Shown here in pieces: positions 11,758 through 22,805 of a stretch of DNA of 64,000 nucleotides. Position 1 is the first letter of the stretch; each line of letters begins with the position of its first letter. This DNA is from Coffea arabica (lineage: Eukaryota; Streptophyta; Magnoliopsida; Gentianales; Rubiaceae): positions 10,610,501 to 10,674,500 of the forward strand of contig NC_092323.1 of NCBI RefSeq assembly GCF_036785885.1, written 5' to 3'. Position numbers and translations under genes: made by a program. The notes under the pieces are model-generated. The model searched no databases and was not told where the DNA came from. It saw nothing but the letters and a program-made list of their open reading frames with translations.

Positions 11758-14700
11758 ATGGGGTTGCTAGATTTATTCATGGTTGCTTCTGTGCCTGTTA
11801 TGAAAGTACTCTTAATTTGCGGACTCGGCTCTTTTCTTGCTTTAGATCATATAGACATCTTGGGAGAGAGTGCAAGGAAGCAGATAAATAATGTAAGCAT
11901 CAACTTTAGCTTTATCATTCTTCTTGAACAATCATCAGTAACTTTTTCCAATTTAACGGAGTTGTTTAATTTGTGTAACCAGGTTGTATTTTTCGTATTC
12001 AATCCAGCACTTGTCTCCAGCAACCTGGCTCAAACAATTACCTTGGAGAACATCGTATCATTGTGAGTACTTCTGAAATCACTTATTTCAACATAATTTA
12101 ATTAATTTTGCTCTTTGAACGTAATGTGATGTGGTTTAAAGGAGATTTGTTTTGTTTAGTGCTGATTTTCAGAACCTGTCAGCTTTAGGCTAGATTTAAC
12201 TTTAGATGGATGTATTTAGGTGGTTCATGCCGGTCAACATCTTGCTGACTTTTATTCTTGGCTTATTTTTTGGATGGGTACTTGGCAAAATAACTAAAGC
12301 TCCTCAGCATCTGAAAGGCCTTGTAATAGGTTCATGTGCAGCAGGTTAGTGCTAAGTGTTTTCTCATTTCTGCAACTTGATGACTTCCTGTACATCTGCT
12401 TAGATACAGTTAAGAAGGCCTGATAGGTTTAACTAAAGCGTGCAGGTGAAGTGTATTGGGGGGGTGAAGTGGCACTTTTTGTCTATCAAATATCTTCCCT
12501 AAAACATAATCATTTTCCCCCCTCAAAACAGCGACACTGTTTAAAAGGAGAAAGGTGCCAGAGAGAAATCATATATGAATTGCAGTTTGTCTGCAAAATG
12601 AGGAATGTATGTTGTTTAAAATTTCAGTTAGTTATGGATTTAGTGAGATTGGAATGTATGAAAACTGGCCACTTTTATTAGCAATGGATAGATTACCTGT
12701 TGCATTCCTTTTACAAGAAAGATAGTTGCAGTGCCATAACACGCTTTTGGGAAAATACCCACAAATCAAGCGATAACAGGAATTGTATTATGACTAGGAA
12801 ACTTGGGGAATTTGCCTTTGATTCTTGTCCCAGCTATATGCCGTGAAAAGGGTAGTCCATTTGGAGCACCAGATAGCTGCCATATGTATGGGATGGCTTA
12901 TGTTTCTCTTTCTATGGCGGTATGTATCATATTTCTTGTTCTGCCTTTATTACTGTAAACGAAGATTACAAACGAAAAGATCAGTGCCAATATTTTGGTC
13001 AAAATAATGCATCTCCTTTTTGACTTATTTTAGAGAGCTGATGAGTCTTGTGACTTCATTTGTTAGTAGGTTTCGTTGACCATTTTTTATGTCATGACTT
13101 ATGATTTCTTGTTATCATGTCTCAGATAGGAGCCATTTATCTGTGGTCTATTGTTTATAACATTGTTCGCGTGTCATCAACTAAGAGCTATGAAGTTATA
13201 AATGTGAAGAATGAAAGTTCTGATGAAGAAACCTCAAAATCCCTTCAAGAGCAGTTAATTGATGAGCTTGATTTAGAAGGCACATCTGCTATGGACGATG
13301 CAAATGTATCTTTGCTATCATGTGCTAAAACTGATGAGCAAGGAAAGGTCAGCCAATCCATGGCATTTTTGTGTGGATTAGAATATTAGATATGTGTTTT
13401 CGTCAATTTTATAGGGTCCTTTCAATTTGATGACTGTCAAGAATTCATTGCAGGTTTTCATCTTGGACAAAATTAAGAAGCAAATATATTCATTTTTCAG
13501 AAACATTAATCTGAAGGCCATACTTGCACCTTCAACGACTGCAGCGGTATACCTTTAAGTGTCTGGCAATTCTTTATTGAATCGAATCAAATTCTAGTAG
13601 ATAGTTTGTAATCCTCAGTAATAGCATCAAATTCAAATGAAACATTGGGTTATCCTAATCCTGGGTATATTTTTACTAGGGAAGAGAGGGGAAAAAACAT
13701 CAGCAGAAATTATTTCAGATAGAAATATAATGCCGCAAAGGGGTTAGCGTTTCTATCATATGAACCCAAAGACTCTTAGACGGTAGCCTGCCACACATCA
13801 AAAACCATCCTTCATTAGGAAATTGAGTACATTTTGAAAGAAAACCACTCCTTCAAGAATATAAACCTTCTAAGGCAAGGCATTACCAGGTTATTAGTTC
13901 TGAATTATTTTCTCATTTAGTTATTGATCAGTGCAGATTGTTGGCTTCATCGTCGGATTAGTGCCCCCCATACAAAGGTTGATGATTGGTGCTAGCGCTC
14001 CGCTTCATGTAGTCCAGGATTCTGCTTTATTACTTGGGTAAAACTCCCGCATCCGAAAACTTTCTTGCAGTTTACATTGGAATATCTTCACAAATTATTC
14101 TACAACTCTTTCATGATTCTGAAATTTCATCACTGTGGCCTGTACAGAAGCCAAAAAAAAAAAAAAGAATCTAAATTGCTTGTATTATCAAGGGTACTTG
14201 GTCCTCATACTCGATATTACCTAAACAAGTTTGCTGAACTGCTTTGGCATCACACATGGAACAGTATCTAATATTTTGAAATTCTCCACTTCTAATGTAT
14301 GTTAGTAGTAACTCATTCAGGTTATCTTGGAGCTATAATTTCTCATTTTCCCTTGTCGACTTTTAATTCAATTGCAGGGAAGCAGCAATCCCCATAGTCA
14401 CACTGATAGTTGGGGCAAACCTCCTTAGAGGTACCAGTACTACAAATGTCAAATCCTTCTGTTTTTTGTTTATGTTTTGGAGCTATTGGAGTTTACCTGT
14501 GTTGTGAGTACCTTTTAATCCAACTTGCATATTTTACCTTTTAGGTCTAAGAGGATCAGGAGTCCAGCTTACTGTCATTCTCGGGATCATTGCTATTCGA
14601 TATGTTTTCCTGCCTCTGATTGGAGTCTTGGTTATTAGAGGGGCAATTCATCTCGGCTTCGTGCATGCAGATCCCTTATATCAGTTTGTTCTACTACTAC

Positions 14701-15191
14701 AGTATGCTCTTCCCCCTGCCATGAATATAGGTACATTCCTTTTCTCTACCCCGGCAATTACGTGCTTTTAAGTTTCTGTTTTTTTGTACATTGAATTTCA
14801 AATGGTGATAAATACTTTTAACATTTTTGTCACTGGAAGTAAAGTTTTCATTACTGACAACATTATCCTGCTGCAGTCCAACTTCTCGAGCTTTTCAGTT
14901 CCTTGCACGACCATATCTATTCTACACACTATATCCTGTTCAACTATTCGACATTTCTTATGTACATTTGCTAGTTTGTATTCTCAGACAGGAAAAATTT
15001 GGAAAGCCCTTCTAACAGATTCATCCATGTAAATGGGATATCAATTTCCTCATTCGGCAGGTACAATTACACAATTATTTGGGTCAGGCCAGTCTGAATG
15101 TTCTGTAATTCTGCTGTGGACATACTCAGTTGCATCAGTTTCTCTAACACTTTGGTCAACCTATTTCATGTGGCTAGTAGCCAAATCTTGA
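11758..15191 (+). CDS. PILS: PIN-LIKES (PILS) auxin transport facilitator, copy 2
   Basis: Ten exons give 415 residues: 11758-11892, 11983-12062, 12220-12344, 12798-12919, 13126-13347, 13454-13546, 13937-14037, 14378-14430, 14545-14730, 15061-15191. Exon lengths and phases match copies 1 and 3, except loop exon 5 (222 nt, as in copy 3) and the last exon. Visible landmarks are a first membrane segment beginning MGLLDLFMVASVPVMKVLL, VVFFVFNPALVSSNLAQTIT, WFMPVNILLTF, NLGNLPLILVPAIC, an acidic polar loop at about 167-228, and the C-terminal LQYALPPAMNIGTITQLFGS. Expected role: ER-membrane auxin carrier controlling intracellular auxin. The tail ends WLVAKS, two residues longer than copy 3. It has no broken splice site or stop and looks functional. 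Confidence 0.94.
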
Positions 15192-16604
15192 TTTTGCCGT
15201 AGCAGTTGCCAGTTTTGCAACATGTATTCATGTTGTTCTCGTTGATTCAGCTAATGTAAGAGCGAGCAATATAAAATAGTACCAGCTATCATTGCATAAG
15301 CTCACTGTCGATTCAACATTGTGAAAAAGCTTCCAATTTCAAAATTTTCCTCCAGCAGCAAAAGGTGTCATGAAGAGGGTTCTTTTCCATTGATACAAAG
15401 ATCAAAATAGCCCAACTGTCCAACTAAGTAGCTGTGCGGATGTACCTGAAAACCTTGTGGCTTTTGCACTCTTTTTCCCTTTTAATTATCCTACTTTTCG
15501 AATTCAGCGTTCAAAAAGGAAACCCTAAATATCGCCGTTTTGGAGGTTGAACAATTGAGCACTCCAAAAGTTTTAAACGCTGACGCCCAATAAACGAGTT
15601 GCTCGGTTCCAATTTGGATGCGTGGCCGCTGTATCAGCAGCAATGTCATGCTCATTCCCATTTGGATGCTGTTGCATGCTGGTAATCCATATTCCGTACT
15701 TGTTACCTTGCTAATGCTATCTAATCTTTTCTTTTCTTTGGGAATAGATTCTTGGTTTATATATCTATATATTGGTTCTGGTGTTTTTGCCGTAAACATC
15801 TCTTGGGAGCAAAATTTCAGTGACTAATCAAATCTTACAGAAAATAAACAAGCCAAATAGGAACAACTTGGGCAGCTAGATAAGTTGCTTTCTCTTGTTC
15901 TTCTTTCAAAAATCTGCCTTTTTTTTTCACTTTACAGTATTACAGAACTCTGTTCATGAGTTTTTGATACGTCGGATGGCTTCATGTTATTATAATAAGT
16001 CAATCTTTACAGTGCTCCACTTCAAGTTAGAGAAGGGATGAACAATTGTATCTGGCTTTCCATAAGTATCGGATATCTCTCTGTTACTTGTGTAACGTTT
16101 GCAGCAAGCAACAAGCCCAGTTGGCTACAAATTTGCTTATGCCACTATTTTTTCTCTACCTGTTTTCTTTATTCTAGGCTGCTGGCATGCAGTCAACTTT
16201 TAGCACAAACTAATGATCATCTACCAAATGATATCTTCATTTTGAGGAAAAGGTAGATCATGGTGCATTATCAGGATTCTTCCCTAACGATTTTGATAAG
16301 CTGAAGTTTTTAGCTAGCTAACGTTAATTGTGATGCTTTAGATTGTGTGAGATTTAGTTCAACATGTCAAGCAGCCGTTAATGCCCACCAAAATTTATGG
16401 ATATCTTGATTTTACAGTACGAAATAGGGGATTTACTTATCCTGCAGGCAAAGCAGCATTTAATTTCTTGGAAAACATTAATAGGACTGAAGAAGTTCTG
16501 TCGAGGAAGAAAGCTGATAGAGGAATTAAATAGATGCTATTTCCTCTTTTTCCCCTATGTACTCTTTCGCTCAAGGAGTTTGAAGTTTTCTAGCAGCTTT
16601 CAAA
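15192..16604 (+). promoter_or_regulatory. Spacer and promoter of PILS copy 3
   Basis: No gene is supported. The stretch holds the 3'UTR of copy 2, then, from about 15400, sequence homologous to the upstream region of copy 2 (see 10189-11757). The duplicated unit therefore included promoter DNA as well as the gene. The open frames at 15491-15799 and 15618-15827 overlap each other on opposite strands and carry no recognisable domain. Confidence 0.5.
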
Positions 16605-19600
16605 ATGGGGCTGCTAGATTTATCCTTGGTTGCTTCCATACCTGTTGTGAAAGTGCTCTTGATTTGTGGACTTGGCTCATTTCTTGCTTTGGATCATATA
16701 GACATCTTGGGAGACAGTGCCAGGAAGGAGCTGAATAATGTAAACCTCAACCTTTACTTTCTTCTTCCTTCTTGAATACTAGATCAGTATCATTTTCCAA
16801 TTTAACACAATTCCCATATTGTAAAAATAAATAGATGGTGTTTTTTGTATTCAACCCAGCGCTTGTCTCTAGCAATCTGGCTCAAACAATTACCTCGGAG
16901 AACATCATATCGTTGTGAGTACAATTCGGATCACTCATTTCAGCATTAAGTTAGATTTTGCTCTTTGATGGTAATATGATGGAGTTTAAAGGAAATTTTG
17001 TTTTGTTTAATTCTGATATTCAGTGCCTTTCAACTTAGTCTAGATTTTAACATTAGATACATATATTTAGGTGGTTCATGCCGCTGAACATCTTGCTGAC
17101 TTACATTGTTGGCTCATTTCTTGGATGGGAAATTAACAAAATCACTAAATCTCCTCAGCATTTGAAAGGCCTTGTAATGGGTTTATGTGCAGCAGGTTAG
17201 TATTTTCTGGATTCCTGCACACCTGCCAGGTACAATTAAAAAGACCTGCTAGACTTAACAAAAGCATGCAGGCGAAGAGTCTTGGCATAAACCATAGAGA
17301 GTAAATTGTGAGCAAAGAAGATAGTGAAATTCAGTAGTTCCTCATACCTCGTTGCTTCCCAGATGGTTCGTCATATCCTGTAAACAGAAAATATAAATTC
17401 AATTTTGCCACTAAAATATAAATTCAATTTTGAAAACAGAAAAATGTGGTTTAAAATCAACAAGGTACTAGCTAGAGAGAAGTCATAGATGAGTTGGAAT
17501 CTACTTGCAAAACAGGTAGTTGGAGTGATAAGATTATGCCTATATGAAACTACTTATTTTGATACTCCCACAAAAAAAAAAAAAAAAAAAAAAGCTAAGA
17601 GGTTTGTATTATGGCTAGGAAACTTGGGGAGTCTGCCTTTTGTTCTCGTCCCAGCAATATGCCGTGAAAAGGGTAGTCCATTTGGAGCACCAGATAGCTG
17701 CCATAAGTATGCGATGGCTTATGTTTCTCTTTCTATGGCGGTACGTGGCCCAGATTTTGGTCTGCCTTTGTTACTTTAAACAAGTACAAAATTGATAGGA
17801 CAAATTACACTTTATCTCCCTATGGCTTAGTATTTTTAAACCTATAATTTCAAAAGCTATACATAAGATGAAAATGGGAATAAAAATACCATGAGAAGGT
17901 TATGAAAAGTGTAAAAGTATTGAAAGGAAAGAGGAAAGAGGAAAGAGGAAAATCCAAAATTAAAAGAATTGAAAGGCTAAAAAAATTGTATTTTAGGGAA
18001 GTGATTTGAATATTTTTTTTAATCATTTAAGGAGAAGATAGATCTCTGCAATTCCTCTTTTTTAATTTCAATCATTAAGGTGAAGATTTTTGGGGAAAGA
18101 GGAAGAATTAAATAAAGAAGAAAGAGAAAAAGAAATAAAAGAAAGGAAAACAAGGTAAATGAAAAGTCAAAATAATGCAAGGGCAATTTTGTCCTAAAGG
18201 GGATTAAGTGATCAAAATTAAAGGTTAGGGGGTAAACTGAGAAATGAGGTATTCTTTAAGGGGATAAAATGTGATTAACCCTTGAATTAAAGTGTAAAAG
18301 TAACGGAATTTGCAATCCATAATGAAGTACCCTAAAATATCAAAAATACCCCTATATAAAATTAAAAATTATTTACTAACCGGATGGGATCACGTGTATA
18401 TTTTGAAAACTATAAGGAGGGTATGCAGTAAAGTATTAAATCATAAGGGGATTTTATGGTAAAGCATAAAATCATCCGGGGTTAATGCGTCATGTATATT
18501 ATGTTTATATATTTTGGTCATTTCAGTCATTTTAATTTTTAAACAAGAGTAATTTCGATGTTTTTAAAAGTTCCGTTACGAATGATCATTTCCGTCACTT
18601 TGACACTTTAATCCAAACGATGAGGGAGTTATGTATAGCTTTTGAAACCATAGGAGGGTTATATACAAAAAATAGTAAACTATAGGGGGGTAATATGTAA
18701 TTTACCCAAAATGAAATGATCAGTAGATACATTTTGGTTAGAATAATCTATCTCCTGCTTTACTTAATTTAGAGAGCCTGATAAGTCTCGACTTCATTAA
18801 TTAGTTGGTGGCATTGTCAATAAAACAAATTCATGGTTGTATCATTTTCTGTGATTATGTCTCAGATAGGAGCCATTTATCTGTGGTCTATTGTTTACAA
18901 CACTGTTCGCGTATCATCAACTATGATCAATGAAGTTATAAATGTGAACAATGCAAATTTTGATGAAGAAACCTCAAAGGCCCTTCAAGAGCAGATAAAC
19001 TCTGAGTTTGACTCAGAATGCACATCTGCTACGGACCATGCAAATGAATCTTCGCTACCATGCGCTAAAACTGACAAGCAAGGAAAGGTCACCCAATCTG
19101 TGGCATTTCATCGTGGATTATATTCTTAGATACGTGTTTTTGTGATTCCATAAGAATTAAGAACCTTGTAATTTGACGCCTTTCAAGATTCCGTTGCAGG
19201 TTTTGATCCTGGACACAATTAAGAAGCAATTATATTCGTTTTTCAGAAGCAGTAATCTGAAGGCCATTATTGCACCTTCAACGACTGCAGCGGTACACTT
19301 TTCAAGGGCCTGGCAATTCTTTGTTGAATCAATGGCAAATTAACGCATATATATAATTTGATAGTCCTAAGGAGTAGCAGCGTCAAGTGCAGAATAATGT
19401 GTTTTGTAATCCTGTCGTGTGTGTGTGTCATTTTTACAAGAGATTTTTTTTATCAAAGTTTTTACAAGAGAATGGAGCGGCAAAATGATGAGCAGAAATT
19501 GTTCCAGACGGAACTATCATGCCCAAAAGGGGTTAGCATTTCTATCAGTATCAACCTGAAAGACTGTTAGCCAGTACTAGCCAGTGACACGTTGATAACC

Positions 19601-21243
19601 ATTATTGTTAGGAAGTCAAGCACATCTTTAAAGAAATCCACTCTTTCAAGAACTTGAACCTTTAAAGCAAGGCCATAAGAAAATATCCTTCCTGTTAAAG
19701 ACTTCATGTATGTTCGTTGTTGACCAATAAGGCAGTAGTGTAAAGTCTGGTGAACCGTATCAGTCTTGCATGTTATGGTTGGGATTGGAAACACGACGAC
19801 TGCAAAATCAATTTACCAGGACATCACTACTAAAGTACTCTCTCATTTAGTTATTGATCTCTGCAGATTGTTGGCTTCATCATCGGATTAGTGCCCCCAG
19901 TACAAAAGTTACTCGTTGGCGCCGACGCTCCACTTCATGTAATCCAGGATTCTGCTTTATTGCTGGGGTAAAAATCCTTGATTGGTAACCTTCTAATGCT
20001 GTTTACTTTGGAATTCTTATTCCAAAACCCTTTCATAATTCTGAAATTTCATCACCAAACGGTTAGTACAGAAGAAGAAAAGATGCAAACCTGCTTGAAT
20101 TGTCTAAGGAACTTTGTCGTGATAATTATAGGTATTATCCGACCAAGATTCCTAGACTGATTGAGCATATCATATGTGGGACAGTATCTGATACTCTGAA
20201 CTTTTCTGTCTCTAGTTAATTTTACCAGTGATTCATTCAGGTTGTCTTACCCTATAATTTCTCATTTTCCTTTATCAATCCTAAAATTCAGTTGCAGAGA
20301 AGCAGCAGTTCCCATCATCATACTGACAGTGGGGGGAAACCTCCTTAAAGGTACCAGTACCATACGTTAAATCCTTTTTCTTTTTACTGTCTTGGAGCTA
20401 TATGACTTGACTTTACCTATGTTACAAATGCCAATTCCATCCAACATTGCAAATTTCACCTTTTAGGTCTAAGAGGACCAGGCGTCCAGCTTTCCCTCAT
20501 TCTTGGGATCATTGCTGTTCGATCTGTTGTCCTGCCTCTGATCGGAGTTTTGGTTATTAAAGGGGCAATTCATCTGGGCTTCGTGCATGCAGATCCATTG
20601 TATCAGTTTATTCTTCTACTACAGTATGCTCTTCCACCCGCTATCAATATAGGTACATTCATTTTTCTCCACCCCGCCCACAACCAAAAGAAAAGATCAA
20701 AACAAATCATGTGCACTGGTCTTTAGGTTTTGTGGCTTGCAAATTGAAATTGGAGTGGTGATAAATACTTTTTGAGGTTAAACGCGCTGCTAAATCCGTT
20801 AAATCTTTATCCTCAGTTGCGCTTTATCACCCTTAAACTCATTATATAGGCATTTTATTCCCTTGTTTGATATTTTAAGGAAAAAAAAATCTCCATTCTA
20901 TATTAATTATTTCTGACATAATCAAATTTGTTTAGACAAGTTTCGACGTTTTTGCTGCTGACAACATTGTCCAGCTGCGATTCAAATCTCATGCATTTTA
21001 GTTCCTTGTACCCTTACATGCATTTCCTAGTTTGTATCTCAGACAGGGCAAAAAAAAAAAGGTGTAAAGCCCTTCTAACAAATTCACCAATGTACAGTTC
21101 ATATTTCTCACTTGGCAGGCACAATTACACAAATATTTGGATCAGGGCAGTCAGAATGTGCTGTAATTTTGCTCTGGACATACTCCGTTTCTTCAGTTAC
21201 TCTAACACTTTGGTCAACCTTTTTCATGTGGCTCGTAGCCTAG
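16605..21243 (+). CDS. PILS: PIN-LIKES (PILS) auxin transport facilitator, copy 3
   Basis: Ten exons give 413 residues: 16605-16739, 16835-16914, 17071-17195, 17619-17740, 18866-19087, 19200-19292, 19867-19967, 20298-20350, 20467-20652, 21119-21243. It is very similar to copy 2 throughout: MGLLDLSLVASIPVVKVLLI, NLGSLPFVLVPAIC (the usual N of NLGN is S here), an acidic loop at about 167-228, and LQYALPPAINIGTITQIFGS at the C-terminal membrane block. It ends WLVA, the common family ending. In exon 8 it reads TVGGNLL where copies 1 and 2 have IVGANLL. Intron 4 is expanded to 1125 bp by an inserted inverted-repeat element, against 206 bp in copy 2. All splice borders and phases are intact. Expected role as for the other copies. 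Confidence 0.94.
17798..18707. mobile_element. Terminal-inverted-repeat DNA element in PILS copy 3 intron 4
   Basis: The left end starts GGACAAATTACACTTTATCT and runs into 'ccctatggcttagtattttt'. The right end in reverse starts GGGTAAATTACATATTACCC and runs into 'ccctatagtttactattttt'. Both arms then reach 'tttcaaaagctatacata'. The element is about 910 bp, with no transposase frame. The flanking nonamers AAATTGATA and AAAATGAAA agree at 7 of 9 positions, which would fit an aged 9-bp target duplication of Mutator type, but this is weak. Copy 2 has a short intron here, so the insertion followed the duplication or was absent from the copied unit. Confidence 0.65.
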
Positions 21244-21804
21244 TTTCTTGATTTTGCAGTTGCCAATGATATTGCAAGATGTAGTCGACTAGAATTGGCT
21301 GCATGAGCTAATATAAGACCGAACCAAATTAACAAATACTATCAAAATATCAAATTCGTTTGTTGCACAAGCTCATTGTGGATGGCTTTGTCCGCTCTCT
21401 GTATCAGATCTATCCCAATTTTAATGTTTGACATGGATATTGGACTTCTTTTCCCTTTTTTCTTTTGCTTCTTCTGGCAAGGGGACGTTGATTCACTCCA
21501 AAGCTAACAGGAGAAATCCACATATGGCTTACCAATGAGATTGATAAAAGAAAAATTGAAGCCAGTCACACCTTATGGTTAACAAGAATGCTTAATTGGC
21601 TGGTATGAGTTGGAATCTCAACCTGTTGTGGGCTAAAATTAGGCCTAGCAGATTGGGATTAACTAATTGATTTCATCATTAGTATTCCACAATGTGGTAA
21701 GAGCAAATTAAAAACGGAAGAAGTTAAATAATTTATATGCACATTTTAATTTTGGATCAGTATTTTTTTTATAAAGAGCAAATTTTATTAATGAACTATG
21801 ATAG

Positions 21805-21950
21805 GATTTACATCACTATCATAATAATATGATAAACATGCACTAGTTGGATTTACATCACTATCATATCATAACATAATGACATGCCAAACATGCACTA
21901 GTTTGATTTGCATCTATGTCCTAATGGCGGGTTAAATATGCATTAGAAAT
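21805..21950. repeat. Degenerate minisatellite, about 3 units
   Basis: Units begin at 21805, 21850 and 21905, each starting 'gattt(a/g)catc' and ending near 'catgca(c/t)tag'. Unit length grows from 45 to about 55 bases by small internal insertions. It lies about 850 bp upstream of the FRS5-like coding start. Confidence 0.7.
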
Positions 21951-22210
21951 AACATATCTGCAATTAATATAACAGATACAATTGATTTGAAAATTTTTGA
22001 ATAAATATAGAAAATATAAAAAAAAAATTAATTATTTTTTTATAAGATAAATCGCTGCAGCTCGTTAGCAGAGACTTAATTAAAAAAAAATCTATCGGAT
22101 AGAGAAAGACCTTTTGAGAAAAAGAAAAGAAGTAAATAGAAGTTGGAGAAAAAAGAGGTACAGAAAAAGAATTGTTGGATTAGTATTTCATAGATTAAAA
22201 ATAAAAACAA

Positions 22211-22320
22211 TTTTGTACACAACCGGATAAATGTCAAATCTCTCTCTTTTGATCATCTAATTAGAATTTTGTACACAACTAGATAATTTTCAAATATCTC
22301 TCTTTTGATCATCTAATTTT
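22211..22320. repeat. Two-unit tandem duplication, period 56 bp
   Basis: 'ttttgtacacaac' starts at 22211 and again at 22267. Both units continue through 'tctctcttttgatcatctaa'. Differences are a handful of substitutions. The pair sits about 340-450 bp upstream of the FRS5-like gene's 5'UTR intron, in probable promoter DNA. Confidence 0.75.
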
Positions 22321-22654
22321 GTGTTGAAATCTTCTTCTTCAATAAAATAAAATAAAAAAGAATTGTGTTGAAATCTAACGGCCCTCCTTTCCACAAAGAA
22401 AGAGATCCACGGTTCTCTTTCGTCCTCATTATAATTCTTTTAGTAAAATGAAAACTTTATCTCAAAAAAAAAAAGATGAAAAAAAGGAAAAACAAAACAA
22501 AACAAAGCTCTCTTCTTCCTCTGAACGCTAACTGCAACTTCAAACTTCCCTGAACAAGCTATCATTTTCCACAGAACCCCTAATCATCTCAAAGTTCGCC
22601 AAATTATCTTGAACGTCATTTCAGCTCAACTGCCCATTCACAGCAAAATTGACG

Positions 22655-22731
22655 GTTAGTCTCTCACTAATCACTATGCCCTACTACTCCTTCGTGCCAT
22701 CTTGAATTTCGTTTCTGTTCCATGTATGCAG
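22655..22731 (+). other. Probable 5'UTR intron of the FRS5-like gene
   Basis: A donor GTTAGT at 22655 and an acceptor TATGCAG ending at 22731 bound a 77-bp pyrimidine-rich stretch ahead of the coding start. If spliced, it removes an upstream in-frame ATG at 22722, leaving the ATG at 22806 as the first in-frame start. This rests on sequence only. Confidence 0.55.
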
Positions 22732-22805
22732 CTTTATTTGAAGAATATGAAAATTATTTGTTTGATTTATGTACCTGTAGAATAATTATTTGCTACGAGA
22801 AAACC

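Larger units (their letters stand above)
21244..22654. other. Spacer between PILS copy 3 and FRS5-like gene
   Basis: The left part is the 3' flank of PILS copy 3. The remainder is AT-rich and serves as the upstream region of the FRS5-like gene. It contains two tandem repeats (annotated separately) and A-rich DNA at about 22440-22505. A pyrimidine-rich leader begins near 22509. No coding frame was found. Confidence 0.5.
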
